Positions 44,467 through 56,848 of a DNA stretch of 64,000 nucleotides are shown here, one piece after another; the stretch's first letter is position 1; each line of letters starts with the position of its first letter. The stretch is from Neopestalotiopsis rosae. Lineage: Eukaryota > Ascomycota > Sordariomycetes > Amphisphaeriales > Sporocadaceae. A program made the translations under genes and the position numbers. Under the pieces are notes generated by a model. The model saw only the letters and a program-made list of their open reading frames with translations. It was not told the DNA's origin and did no database searches. The stretch spans positions 3,410,001-3,474,000 of the forward strand of contig JALGAS010000002.1 in the NCBI GenBank assembly GCA_023078685.1, written 5' to 3'.

Positions 44467-45906
44467 CTACAACCAGAGAGCCAGAATAGTGACGGCACTC
44501 AACAAGTAAAAGTCAAATGCGACAAGAATATTACTACTGGCGCCGCTGACCGGCACCGTCGTGGCAGTGGGACTTGTCGTGCTGCTGCTGCTAATGCTAG
44601 AAGGAGTGGCAACAGCCGCCGTGGTGGTGGCGGCGCTGCTGATCATGGTGGTGGTAGTGTCCGCTGCAGAGGTGGCAATTGTGCTGCTGCTGCTGCTATT
44701 GGCATAGGATGCAGTGTTGCTGCTGCTGCTGCTTCCAATGGTGGATAGAGTTGCCGTCTTGATGCCCGTGTTGGACACGATCACGGTGCTGCTGATGAGG
44801 GTGGAAGATGATGATGTGTCGTTGCAGCTGTCTCCGTCATTGTCCTTGGCCTCGGGTCTGTGTGCGTGCGGTGACGTTAGTTTCAGTTTGTCATGACAAT
44901 TTCATCTAATCAAGTGGTTCAATCATGTAATCATCACTTACAGCGAGTATTTCTTGAAAAACTCCATAATCATGGTGCTCGCGTTAAAAGTGGCCGGTCC
45001 GCTTTCGTGGTCTTCATTGTCCGTGTTGGCAAACGTGGCGGGCCAGTCGTGGTTGACATGGTCGCCGTCGTAGACAAACGTGACGAGGCCAGCATTGGCC
45101 CCGGACCCGTACCGGTACATTTCGGCAGAGCCATTGATGGCCACGGTGGCCGAGGGCGACGCCGAGAGGTCGTCGCGCCGCGCCCAGTTGGCGACCCATG
45201 TCCGGACGTCGGGGAGGCACCCGCCCTTGCGCAGGCCGCCCGTGATGGAGATGGTCGTGTCGTTGCCGCCGTGGAAGTCGAGCAGGGGGATGTCGTCACG
45301 GCCCGGGTTGCACGTCATGCTCAGCTCCTTGGGGTCGCCGCACGACGTCAGGGACGAGGCCGCGCCCGTGGTGTAAAAGGCGCCCGACACGGGCGAGAAG
45401 GCGGCGATGCGCTGCGAGGCCGCGTTGTCGCACGCCAGCTGCCCGACCATGCCGCCCCCCTGGGACTTGCCCGTGGCGTAGATCCGGGTCGTGTCGATGC
45501 AGAGGTCGGACTCAACCTTGTCCAGCACCTTTTCCACGTAGGCCACGTCGTTGGCCGTGGCATTGGGCGACCCTTGCCAGTAGATGTAGCTACTGGTGTT
45601 GCCATACTGCAGAGCCTGGGGATAGACGACGACGTGGTCCTTGTTAAAGTATGGATCCGTCAGCCGGTCCAGATCGGCCTGCCAGTCCGCAGTCCGACTC
45701 GCGCCGTGAAAGGACAGGATCAACGGGTTTGGTTTTGATTGATCATACTTTGCGGGCAAAAAGTACATATAAGTCCGGCCTCCCGACAAGGTGACATTGT
45801 GCCGCGTGCTCTTTGATGCGGGCGGCGATCCGGAGCTGCAGGCGGACTCCGCCAAAGTCGGCAGAAGCGCCGCAAGGAGCAGACCAAAGAGCATATTGGC
45901 CGTCAA
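44467..45906 (-). CDS. faeC: Feruloyl-esterase-like CE1 hydrolase with Ser/Thr stalk and GPI signal (2 exons)
   Basis: Exons 45906-44942 and 44857-44467 give 451 aa. Residues 1-20 are a signal peptide (MLFGLLLAALLPTLAES). The alpha/beta-hydrolase domain has SFHGASRTADWQ (oxyanion region), the nucleophile elbow ATGKSQGGG with Ser148, LLDFHGGNDTT with a likely acidic residue, and DHVNHDWP with a likely catalytic His, as in FaeC/LpqC-type esterases. Exon 1 alone ends in a stop two codons past a perfect GTAAGT donor; splicing to an ACACAG acceptor adds ~130 residues rich in Ser/Thr/Ala and ending SGASSNILVAFDFYLLSAVTILALWL, a GPI-attachment-type signal. Most FaeC enzymes are soluble, so a wall- or membrane-anchored form is unusual. 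Substrate (feruloyl or acetyl ester) is inferred. Confidence 0.82.
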
Positions 45907-48156
45907 CTAAGGACAAGGTCTCGTCTCTACACAGAGTAGTATGTGAAATGGTCCCTGCAGTCAAAGGAGGTCTGTCGTTCGCCAAATGCTTGGGTCACAG
46001 TAGAAGCGCTTTTTCCTCCTTCTGTATAGAGATACAATCCGAGATGGTTATACTTTCTGGGCTGAGCGGGTCTTTCATCCTGGGATCCTCGTGGCAACGT
46101 TGAGACATGCGCGTCATCTTATACTCAGATTCTGGTTCAACGATTCAACCTGCTACACCAGAACAGATTGAAGCGACGAAAAGTCCATTCCCGCCGTTGT
46201 CGACCACTTTCCCGCTTGGCGAGAGGGGAGAGGAGCAACATAATTTTTTTCCCTTACTTGTTTCCCTGAGCCTTTCCTCTTCGCCGGTGATATGACTGAC
46301 TGGGACACACAATCACTTGTTGTGGTGCAGTGTAGCATGCAACGAGGTGCATAAGAGGCTGCATCGCGCCCTGCTGACCGGACGAACAGCCAGTATCGAG
46401 CGTCATGAGAGGTTATCGCGACCAGGATATGCGGCTCACGCGGATGGTATTGCAGTCCTTCGCCGGGTATCCCATTGGCTTGACGCCTTTTTGCGGCACT
46501 TCTTCCCTGCACGTGTTACGTCCGAATACCGTGAAGTTCTCAACCAGAGAGCGCGGGGATTCTCCATTCCCGGCATCGTGGCTTGCATGTATTGTATGCA
46601 GGCTTGGCCCCCTTGGCTCTTTGGGGCGTTTTGGGGCGTCTTGGGGGGTGCCGGAGTATACAGGGGTGGTCTATAGGCTGATGCAATCCCCAATCCCAGT
46701 TGGGGGGTTATTGGAATTTTTGGGAAAAAAGGCTTGCTTTGTTTTAGGCACATCTCGAACCTCTTGGAAGTTGGAGAAACACACCTGCTGGCGCCAATGA
46801 TGCAGCCCCAAAAGCCCCCAGACACGTCAAACCGACTGGCTGGTATCCGCACAGGTGCCGAATGGTATCCTGCTGTGTCAGCATCACCACACCCTTTACC
46901 CTCTTTGCCGAAAGGGCAGTATCGGGGGGCGCTATACTTGCAGTCACCCGCTGTCACGGCACACGACTTACGACTTGGGGGATTCTGCTGACATGATGAC
47001 ACTGATGAAGGGTATATAACAATGAAACTATACCAAATCATTTTTCGATAGAAAGGTCAAGGTGCGCGAAACCAGATGACCTAAAATATACGAATTCCTG
47101 TCGCTTTCCGGTAATAAATTCGTCCAGAACTTTTCGTTATAGCGGTGACCATAGCCAACGACGACGATTGGCTCAAAGGGAAATCCTCTCAATAAGCCCT
47201 TGCAAGCCGAGGTTGGCGCGATTAAATCCTTACGGACGGATAAACCTCGTGAAGAGAGGAGAGCCTCGCATTAGAGCCTCGCATTGATTTCTGATCAAGG
47301 GAAAGCTGCAAATGCACTGTCAGGCTGAAGGACAAGAATAACGGCCGGATAAGGCAGTGTGCATCCAGGTTCATCACAAACATTTCGGCTCCTGCCCATA
47401 TTTCCATCCGACCACATGCACCATGGAAAAAATAATTTGTACAATTCCAATATATTGCTGGCGCAGCCTACCATTTTCCCTTGCCGCATCCCGGGTGTAA
47501 CCCTATGCATGATAGATTAAACAATTCAGTTTTGTGCGTCGTCTCGACCAGGAATAGATGGACCAGCTGGTAAGCGAGGTAAGGCCGGAAACAGTATGAA
47601 AACCAGCATTCGTTGTTGCAGAACGATAAAACTGTAGGAGTGCCGAGAGCCTTCTTCATCATCGAAATTCGATAGACCCGAACCTGATAAAACAGAGGTC
47701 CACTGATTGAGCCGTTTTAATCCGTGATTCTGTGATAGCAACGTAGGTTTCATTGATGGAACCTTGACCAGTCACAGCTGCTACAGCCTATATCACCTGC
47801 AGGTGGAATGCGGATATAAGTCGGAGGTCCAGATACTTTCGTCCGGTGGGTTACAAGGTGTTAGCGAAGTTGCATTCCTGCCCAATCTGAGAGAAGATTT
47901 CGGGGACTCTGGCTGCTGTGCACCTGCGTCTTGAAGGTTGAGTCTGCGGACATGGAGGGATAGCCTTGAATCATTCGTTGAAGAAAAGAAACGAGACCTG
48001 GGTCACGGGCCGTGTCCGTCAAGGAGTGATTGAAATGACTCTCTTTCTTTCGCTGAAATAGGAACGCTTTGCTCTGAGGAAGCTGACAAACCCCACCTAC
48101 TCCAGAACGCCCACATGCCAAAAGAGTGAGAAACAAACGAGACCATGAGGTTGACC
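45907..48156. other. 2.2-kb region without a recognisable gene
   Basis: Begins with the esterase promoter. Long frames at 46405-46800 (plus) and 46436-47041 (minus) overlap each other and lack coding character. No relic recognised. Confidence 0.45.
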
Positions 48157-48666
48157 TCATACAAAAGCTGACCAGGGTGTGCCGAGGACGCGCCCGCTGG
48201 GATCAATCTTGACACCCTCCATCCGCAAGAGCTTCTTCTTCTCGTCAATGGTGATGCCCTCGCCGTTGCGGGACCAGTGGCCCTTGAAGCCGCCGAGCTG
48301 GCCGCCGGTGGCCACGACCCGGTGGCAGGGGACCTGGGGAGCAAAGGGGTTGCGGCGCAGGGCGTTGCCGACGGCGCGCGGGCTCGACCCCAGGCTCGCC
48401 GACATGAGCCCGTACGTCGACACGTGGCCCGGCGGGATCTGGCAGAGCAGCGACCACACCTTTTTCTCAAAGGGCGTGCGGTCCGACGAGGCTATGCGCT
48501 CCAGCTGGGCGGCGGCGTTGGCGGGCGTGGTGATGGGGCCAGACGATGTGATGTCGCGGCTCGCTGCGAGTGAGCTACGGGCTATCTTGGTTGGCATGAC
48601 GGTTGCTGTTGCTGCGGCGGCTGACGGCTCTTCGGCCATGCGCTTGCGCTTGAGATTGGGCGTCAT
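48157..48666 (-). CDS. MGT1: O6-alkylguanine-DNA alkyltransferase (MGMT-type)
   Basis: A single exon encodes 169 aa. The DNA-binding and active-site domain occupies ~62-165: FEKKVWSLLCQIPPGHVSTYG carries the DNA-flipping Tyr, SPRAVGNALRRNP the Arg finger in the helix-turn-helix, and VPCHRVV the acceptor Cys. GGFKGHW follows as in the family. It transfers an alkyl group from O6-alkylguanine to its own Cys in nuclear DNA repair. The N-terminal RNaseH-like domain of larger AGTs is absent; instead there are ~60 Ala/Ser/Thr-rich residues with a basic start (LKRKR), a possible nuclear signal. Because the Cys is present it is not an alkyltransferase-like (Atl1) protein. Confidence 0.88.
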   Translation of the reverse strand: MTPNLKRKRMAEEPSAAAATATVMPTKIARSSLAASRDITSSGPITTPANAAAQLERIASSDRTPFEKKVWSLLCQIPPGHVSTYGLMSASLGSSPRAVGNALRRNPFAPQVPCHRVVATGGQLGGFKGHWSRNGEGITIDEKKKLLRMEGVKIDPSGRVLGTPWSAFV

Positions 48667-49322
48667 GATGATGTTGTTGATGATGATAGTTATGCAGAGT
48701 GAAGTAGAGGGTTGTCTGGTGTTTATGTCATGTAAGTACCTCGTGCTGTAGTTGTTGCTGTCTAACTCGGCGGGTTCACGAAATTAGCAATTGCTGTGGT
48801 TGTCTGAAATGCAGATGGCAGAAACAGGTCAACTGGCTCACTCAACCCAAAAAAGAAGATTGTTTTCGGGCTTGATATAATCACAAACGAATTCAATAGC
48901 AACAGTCAATTGAGATTGAGTCATCATCATTGGCCAGGGCCAGGGCCTAGGATTGGAAGCCTGCTGATTGTACAGAGTAATTGTGCAATGTCATGCAAAA
49001 GGCGCGTCGGCCCCCCGCGTAAATTAGTTTCAATTAGGTTAAACTCTCGCACAACACCGACGCGTGCCGTCGCCGGTCCACGTGATTGCTCAGTAGCTAT
49101 GTACACGGCCAGGGACCGGTTTCTTTCTTTTCCCCCTTGTCTAGGTATATATCTTGAATCTTCTTGAATACATCAGGTTGTCTTTGGTATCTATCACACA
49201 TAAAAAAAAAAAAAAAAAGTGGCCCGCTATGGGAAAGGTATAATAGTATGTACATTGCTTTCGTTAACAAAAAAAGAGAAGGGACGAAAAAGAGAAGGGA
49301 CGAAAAAGAGATAGCGGCCAGC
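48667..49322. other. Intergenic with homopolymer and short tandem repeats
   Basis: About 650 bp holding the MGT promoter and the 3' end of the receptor gene. Contains an A-tract at ~49202-49219 and a short tandem repeat GAAGGGACGAAAAAGA near 49275-49310. No gene. Confidence 0.55.
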
Positions 49323-50862
49323 TCACACCCCCTTGTTGGCCGAGATGGCAGAGTGGTACTCGATCTTGTCGTCCGAGTCCGCATCCGACTTCTTGCGATC
49401 CATTTGCTCATGTACAATGGTCACCTCTTGGTCAATGGTGATGTCTATGCGCCCGTTGGACGGCCGCGACGAGAGCACGTGTTTTGACTGGCTCTTGCTC
49501 CTGCTCGCCGTGGCCATGGATACGGCGTCACCCGTCCGCAGCGCCGTGTGCTTGGTCAGCGCGTACGTATCGCCATTGCCGTCTGTGCTGCCGAGGGGAT
49601 GGCTGCGTCCCATCTTGGTCGACCTGCTGAACATGCCGCTCAGGCCGAGCTTGCTGGCTCCCCGTCGGATGAGAGGCTGGATGATGGGCAGATTCGCGAC
49701 TACGATGGCGACAAACGTTTCGCGACAGGCCCATTCACTACCGGCCACTGCACCTTCTGATCCCGACTATTGAAGAAAAGTCCATGTCAGCATTATCAAA
49801 TCCATTGGCACTTCGGTGCATGGGTTGGGTAGCAACATACTGTAAGAATCACGACGGCACGAATTGTGCCTGCCATGATGACGAATACTGCGCCGCTGAA
49901 CAGTAACATCAAAGTTGCCTTTCGACGCCAGCCAATGTTGACCGTCCATAGCAGCTATATGTGTCATGGCATTAGTAATGCACTTTCTTCGTCGCAAGAA
50001 ACAATTGGGTTCTAAGTATTCCTTACCGGAAGAGGGATTGACAGCAAATATGTGTCTGTAATAATATTGGGTATCAACACGACGAGTACGTATAGCTTCG
50101 AATTTGTCGGCTGGCACAAGTCTGTTTATGTGAATGTGAGCACTTTGCCATGGCAAGAGTAGGATACTGATATTGATGAGGAACATACTTCCGGGGTCTG
50201 GGCTTATTTGCCAGTACTTGTTCATAGGCTGACATCCAAGCAGGATGCAAAGCGCCACCACGAGATATGTTACGCCAATTAATACATAGGCGATACGGAC
50301 ACGCAGTCTCAGGTGGACCAAGCCAGATCTGGATAAATTGATTCAGTTGGCAAAAGCAACCTTGTTTCCGTGGCCAAGATATGCACTTACGTTAATCGCG
50401 AATAGTATACAGCAATGCAGGCTTTAAGCATCCAGAGGATGAGAGCATAAAAGGACCAGCCAATGACTTGGATCTTGGAACCCCATTGGCGGTTGTAATA
50501 CTCTTCAGAGTCAGGATCGAGAGCAGCACGCTCTTCATCCGTCATATAACTATTCGTCAACCCTTGGAATAGTGCCCCTACTAGATAGGCGGCCACGGTT
50601 TCGGCTGTGAATACGAGCTGTCACAAGTAACATCAAGGTCAGCCATCACACTCTTTCATATATTTCTTTCATTTATTCGATGTTCCTTCAAACTGTGCAT
50701 TCGAGTCGAGGCAGATGAAGAGATGCTTACCCCGGTGAGTGGCATCAGGTAGTCGTCCAGTTGAAATTTACCTGGCCCGGCCGCTGTCCAGCGCACATAG
50801 ACTCGGATGCCTATGACGACAAGCCCCAAAGAGAGCAAGGTCCACGCCTCAGCCACACCCAT
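49323..50862 (-). CDS. Pth11-like seven-transmembrane (fungal rhodopsin-domain) protein, 6 exons
   Basis: Exons 50862-50731, 50617-50391, 50328-50189, 50121-50027, 49954-49841 and 49766-49323 give 383 aa with every intron GT/AG and in frame. The protein has about seven hydrophobic segments starting at residue 5. Family hallmarks are FQLDDYLM after the first helix, Cys-Gln-Pro (GNLCQPTNSKLY) in an extracellular loop, TDTYLLSIPLPLLW, and WACRETFVAIVVANLPIIQPLIRR around the last helix. There is no CFEM domain. The cytoplasmic tail (~115 residues) is Ser/Lys-rich and holds ITIDQEVTIVHEQMD. Such receptors sense surface or nutrient cues in plasma membrane; some members sit in metabolite clusters, but no cluster is seen here. 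The ligand is unknown. Confidence 0.85.
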
Positions 50863-53800
50863 TGTGGTGAGTAGTCAGGTCAGACGATCCTGGGTCCTTG
50901 GAGAAAATGAGTGGAACGAATCCTAAAAGACTCTATTGAAATGTGAGAATCGAAAAGCAAATGCTAAATCATTGAATAAAAGAGAACAACATTATCCATG
51001 GAGAGCAGAGGAGCTTGGGTCATATACTCATTTCCAACCGAGGACAATGTCGGTTGTGTGTTCGTATTGACGCCTGATTGCAACCACCCAGACTATCCGC
51101 GAAGCTACATTACCCATGGAGGACCCCTTTCATTATCCCCAATTATGCTTCCAGACATGGTTCATAGAAGGCCTCTGTCATGGTCAGTTGCGCCATGACT
51201 CGGCGGGCCAGGAACCACCATGATCTAGTGGCAATGTCTAGTGTCCTCGTCGTCCCGTCAGGCCGCCGGCACTCTCCTACTAGCCCTACCTATGGATACA
51301 AGCCCATGTTCGGATCCGGGACTTGGATAGCTGAGTAGTCTTCCTCATCCACCCGTGGGAGAGACGCGAAGCGTTTTAGAATCGAGATTACTAGGTGCGC
51401 CTCTTTTCTTCGAGATTGGCCCTAGGTCACCGTCCACGATGACGCCCGGGATACGATTGAAGCAGGGAGAGATCGAGACGCCAATCGTCTGCAATCAAAC
51501 ACTCAAATTACATGCAGCACGTTTCCAAAACTCGAGTCCTGCCCTGAATACAACAGCTAGTCTGGGTGTGGAGCCGAGTCAGTATAAAGCTCAGCCAGGC
51601 AAATTGATGCTACACGTCTGACGACGCCTTTCCTACACTGATTCGCTTATAGTGCAGATCACAGCTCTAACGAGTAGTACCTATCGAAAGGAAAAGATTC
51701 CTGGCCTCGGTTATTGGCCCTTTACCTAAGCTCCCTTGTGAGAGGGAAAGTCAGCAGAGTGGAGTGGCAACGGTTTGTCCAGTTGCTTTCGCTTCGTCTT
51801 ATTTGGGGCGGGTAGGCAGGTAGCAGTTAGCAGTTAGTAGCAGTTAGTAGGTAGGATTACACTTTTTAGGCCATCCTCTGTGCGCAAAAGGACCCTCATC
51901 CGCTGGCGCGACCGATTCGAACCAAACGCTCGCAAACCCTCGAAACCCGTGCGGGGATTGGGTGCTTATTCCCAGGGGTCACGCAAGCCTGTGGCTCGCC
52001 TGTCTTAATACGCTGAGAAGGGCAACTCGCGTACTAGAATTCACTGTTGAGCCTAGCCGCAGTTAGTATAGAAGGGACCATACTATGTAGTATAGCGCGT
52101 TCCCGGAAGCATCTTCCACGGTCTTTTAGCTTTCGTGCTATAACATGCTAACATTCGCTAACCATGGCAATCCCAATCCGGACCCGACGGATTTACGGGG
52201 AAACGACAGTTAGGTGGTAATCCCTAGGCGAGGAGCAGCTTAGTTTAAGGCTGTGGTACTGGCTTGGCTAGAGACGGGAGAGCAGAAAGAGATCAACGAG
52301 CTGGTTCGGTGGTCTTGGTAAGTAAGCAAAGCAGGTCGCTAAGATAACACCGAGATCAGAAACATTGATTGTAATGGCTTCTCACTGCCTCGGCCGATTG
52401 ATAAGCCCGTGTTGCAATGTGCGGCGACATGCTGCCCGCTGATGATAAGTTCAAATAGTCGCTGCAATAAAACAGGTTTTCCTATGACAACAGGTTCTAC
52501 AAAGGGGCCGACCGTATTTTTCTCTAGTTGCTCGCACCATCATCTCGCACATAGCAGAAAAGGGATTGGTCAAGGGCTGCCTGCGAGGACGAGTCGTTCC
52601 CCTACAAGCATTCCGCGGTACCCTGGTCATACTATCAACATGAATGTATAGTAGGGCTTGCCCCCCTCATCCAATCGCAACTGCGATCACAGTACTATTC
52701 TGGTAGGACCGCGAATCTCTTACCCACTCGCACTGCAACACCCAGGTCACCTACTGCCGCACTCCCAGCCTGTGGCAAGAGGGGGATATGTCGCAGCTTA
52801 TAGCCACAAATGCACACTGGTGATCTGATGGCGGATCTGATGGCATCAGCAATACGGAAAAAAGAGCGCGGACAAGAAAAACCCCATTGCATCGCATTGT
52901 GATCAACACCCAATCCAACCCCCGATGCACGGTATTGGAGCTCTCTGTAAGATAAACCCACTACTATACAGGTCTGACAGGATGAACGGAGAGGACACCG
53001 CAAAGCGTCAGCAAGACTGGGTCCCATCATCTCATACCTCGGAAGTTTCTTGCGAAATGATGGACACATAGGGTGAACTACAAAGCTTGACGAGAAATTG
53101 AGTTGATGTTATTGGAAGCAATGATCGGCCCACTACAAAGGGCGAAAGAGTGGTTCAGCACTTGAGCATAAAACAAGAACAAAAAAACACTATCGAAAGA
53201 TCAACGAGATGCATGGAGTTATGGCTACACGGCATGCAATATCTTCAGCCCTTTCGGGATAAAAGAATGGGTACGAGGCTGGATATTACTGCACAATGCC
53301 CTGAAGAGTCTCCTCCATGACCCACCACCCGCCCGGTCACCAGTACAGCCGTGGGCTCCAGGCGGGTAAGAGTGGGTGTACGACCGAAGATCCCCAGTAG
53401 TGTGCCTCGCTCGATTGTAAACAACAACCATGTGAATTTGGGGAGACGCAAGAGACAGACGAGGACCATCTCGCGTGGCTTCCCGCCTGCCGCGCTGTTC
53501 ATCATCATGATCATGAACAACCTTCCACAGCGACGTCTCGAAACAAGATGGAATATTCCATTCTTATGAGCACAGCACAATCTCCAATTACCCCAACGAC
53601 GTGAACTTCCTAGCAATATCATGTGCTACAAATCTCCTCGTGCATGAATTCTAGAACTGTATCAGGGTACTAATGTACACTATAGTGCTGGTTCGCGATC
53701 TACTGCACACCAACTCTGTCATAGCCCGGCGCCGTCGACTCGTAGTCAGCACCACCCTGCCACGTAAGTCGCCCGTCTAATCAGGATGGAGTATAGCCCG

Positions 53801-54388
53801 AGTATAGACGGGAATGCTACTGGTCACTTTCCATGTCTTAGTCCGAGGAGGGAAAGTTGGAGAATCCGCCATGGAGGCGACGATCTACCTGTCTTGGCCG
53901 GCGTTTTAGGGGTCCTGGGTAAGTGTTTCAACGCTCACCGATCCAATGAACCCAAGAGATTGGGATCTGGTTATAGTCGTACTCAGCTTGGTCTGCTCTG
54001 CTACGCATTACATCTGCATTACGACTCGCCCACCAGCCAAGGCACCCGACCCGCAAATTGCAATGCCCATCTTTCCTCTCAACCTTGCACCTAACCTTGT
54101 TGCAGATATCGGTCGTCGGGGTAGTATCAGCCAATTCCAAAAACACAATTTGCGGGGAGAGAGGGATAATCGTGGTCGAAGAAGCCGGTGAAGAGTCCGG
54201 GAGATAAAGGCGGATCCATCTAATGGTCACGAGCCTCGCGAACAGAAAGCCGGGGTAAAAAATATATCTGGCATAACTATTTCTCTTCGATTCGTTCTGT
54301 CCTAGAAGAAAAAGAAGCTTCCATCTTACTCGCACAAATCAAGTCGTCTCGAAGCAAGAGAGTTTCAACTCAAACTATCCTAGGAAAC
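50863..54388. other. 3.5-kb region without a recognisable gene
   Basis: Stop-rich on both strands. A short tandem array of AGCAGTTAGTAG-type units lies near 51822-51855. The right end (about 54.2-54.4 kb) is the likely promoter of the GMC gene. Nothing else is supported. Confidence 0.45.
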
Positions 54389-56266
54389 ATGGCAGAAACT
54401 TACGATTTCGTTATAGTAGGCAGTAAGCACTCTCTCCCCTTCCAGAACACCCCCTCCTGATGATCCTGCCTCGATCAAGCAATAGAAATGCAAGAAAGAC
54501 AACTGACGGAATAAACCCAACTCGCATAGGTGGACCGGCTGGAAGCGCCCTGGCGGCCGGCCTAGCAAACTCAAAAGCAAAGCCGTCCGTACTGCTGCTC
54601 GAGGCAGGCGGAGATGACAACGACCGCAGCCTGCGCGTCGACGGCCAGCGGTGGCAGACTTTCATGCGGGAGAACATGAACTGGGGATACAAGACGGTGC
54701 CACAGAAGGAATGCGCCGACCGCGAGATTGACTACTCCCGCGGCAAGGTGCTCGGCGGCTCGAGCGCCATCAACTTTGGCGTCTACACCGTGGGCGCCCG
54801 CGACGACTACGAAGAATGGGCGCGCCTCACGGGCGACGACGCTTTCGGCTGGGACCGGATACAAGGGCGCTATAGGGCCCTCGAGACCTTCAACGGCAAG
54901 CTGCCGCCGGGCATAGATGCCAAGTACGCCGCCCCCCGGGATGCGAACCACGGCTTCTCGGGCCCCCTCAAGACGGGGTACGCGGCCGAGTGGGAGGAGG
55001 ACCTCCCGCCCATGCTCGACATCTTTCGCGAGAATGGCTATGAGCTGAACCCCGACCACAACTCGGGCGACCCGCTGGGCATGTCGGTGCTCATCAACAC
55101 AGCGGCGGGCGGCCTACGGTCGACGTCGAGAGACCTCTTCACGCCGCGGCCGGAGAACCTGACCATCCTCAGCGACTCGCCGGTCCAGCGCATCCTTCTC
55201 GACGGAAAGAGGGCAGTTGGCACCGAGAGCAATGGAACCAAGTGTGAGTTGCCTGAAACCAAATCTTAAACCGAGTGTTGCCATTAGAGAAAGTAACTGA
55301 TCATATTTCCCGCTTCTAGATTATGCAAGCAAAGAGGTCATCCTGTCCGCAGGTACCCTGAACAGCCCCAAGATCCTCATGCACTCGGGCATAGGACCCG
55401 CGAACCAGCTAGAGAAATTCAACATCCCCGTGGTACAAGATATCCCCAACGTGGGACAGGGGCTCCGGGACCACGAATTCTCCCCGATAGTCTTCAAGCG
55501 CAAGGAGGGCAGCACCGGGCGGTCGGCCTTTTACGGCAACGACGGCGCCATGCAGGAGGCGCTCAAGCAGTGGGAGGCCGACGGCACGGGCGCCTGGTCC
55601 AAGTTTGCGTGCGAGACGGGCATTGGCTTCTTCAAGCTCGACGCCGTCACGGCGTCGGACGAGTTTTCGGCCCTGCCCCTGGAGGAGCAGGCCTACCTGA
55701 GCTCGCCCACCGTGCCACACATGGAGGTCATTACGCACTTCCCCATGCACTGGTTCCTGCCCGGGTTCCCGCCTGAGAACCTCGACTACAGCTGCCTGCT
55801 GGCCTTCCTGCTCAACTCGCAGGCCCGCGGCGAGGTCCGGCTGCAGTCGGCCGACCCGGACGCGCCGCTGCTGTTCGACCCCAAGTTCCTCGAGCACCCC
55901 TTTGACCGGCGCGCCGCCGTCGAGTCGCTGCGCGCCGTGCTGCGCGTGGCCCAGTCCGAGGCGTTCAGCCGCGACACGGTGGCGCAGCTCGTCGGCCCCT
56001 TGTCGGATTCGGACGAGGACCTGCTGGCCTACTGGCGGCAGACGCTGTCGTCGTCGTGGCACATGACGGGGACCCTGAAGATGGGCCGGGCCGGCGACGC
56101 CGACGCCGTCGTGGACCCGTCGTTCCGCCTCATTGGCTTCGAGGGCCTCCGCGTCGCCGACATGAGCGCCGTGCCCGTCCTGGTCAGCGGCCACACCCAG
56201 GCCGTCGCCTACGCCACGGGCCTGACGGCTGCCGAGAAGCTGAGGGCCGAGTACAATCTGGACTAG
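54389..56266 (+). CDS. GMC-family FAD oxidoreductase (3 exons)
   Basis: Exons 54389-54422, 54530-55243 and 55320-56266 give 564 aa. The FAD-binding beta-alpha-beta spans the first intron: YDFVIVGSGPAGSALAAGL, with LLLEAGG at the ADP-ribose strand. GKVLGGSSAINFGVY is GMC signature 1 and SAGTLNSPKILMHSGIGP signature 2. The C-terminal domain has SSSWHMTGTLKMG, holding the catalytic His, and VLVSGHTQAVAYATG with the second active-site His. There is no secretion signal, so it is likely cytosolic or peroxisomal (no clear SKL). Closest types are choline/alcohol dehydrogenases; the substrate cannot be told. It is convergent with the DUF1772 gene. Confidence 0.93.
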
Positions 56267-56848
56267 AGAGAGAGAAGCCTCTTGGTGTGTTTTTCTGGGA
56301 GCGGGAAAAACAAAAAGCGAGCCTTTCATTTTCTCGAATAACGATGTTGACGTTTTTCCACACTAGACCTATTCAAGCATTGCCTGATGATAATAGACAG
56401 CCATTGATCGACCTGATTAAATGAACATGATCAGACGAAATCAAACCCTTGACTCGTTCGTTCGAAGATTGGCACATGAACAGGATGCTGTGTTGCTTGG
56501 TGAAAATGATCAGAAGATCAGCAGCTGATCTCGAGCGGTCTATGTGTACCCAACTCGTTCAGCGACAAGGCACATGCTGGTTATTGAAGTACAACGGAAT
56601 AATGGTTGTAAAGAAAGGAAGCAATTTCTTATACCTTTTAGGGTTGACGAATTTATTGATTGACTATCCACATGGCACAAACGGCTAACTTAGCCCTTCT
56701 GGTACTCAGAACAATTATGCATAGTCGTCGATCCTACTCTTGATCATCAACCCCTGGACCTGGTTGGCGATCAGCAGATTTCCCCTCCAATCCCAGCGAC
56801 CGTTGATCCGTAGACACCCGATGTTGAAAGTCAACCTCAAGGCCGGTT
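56267..56848. other. Convergent 3' region
   Basis: 582 bp between the stops of the GMC and DUF1772 genes; no gene seen. Confidence 0.55.

Noticed and set aside
44893..45738. 281-codon plus-strand frame opposite the esterase
   Set aside because: It lies opposite the catalytic exon, follows its GC-rich codon pattern and has no recognisable domain.
46405..47041. Overlapping long frames on both strands (131 and 201 codons)
   Set aside because: Neither has a domain, compositional support or an obvious start; G-rich low-complexity DNA probably removed stops by chance.
51900..51960. GATTCGAACC resembling a tRNA T arm on the minus strand
   Set aside because: No matching acceptor, D or anticodon stems can be formed around it.
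55409..56329. 306-codon minus-strand frame opposite the GMC oxidoreductase
   Set aside because: It mirrors the third-position GC bias of the real gene; the composition (Arg/Gly/Val/His-rich) is not protein-like.
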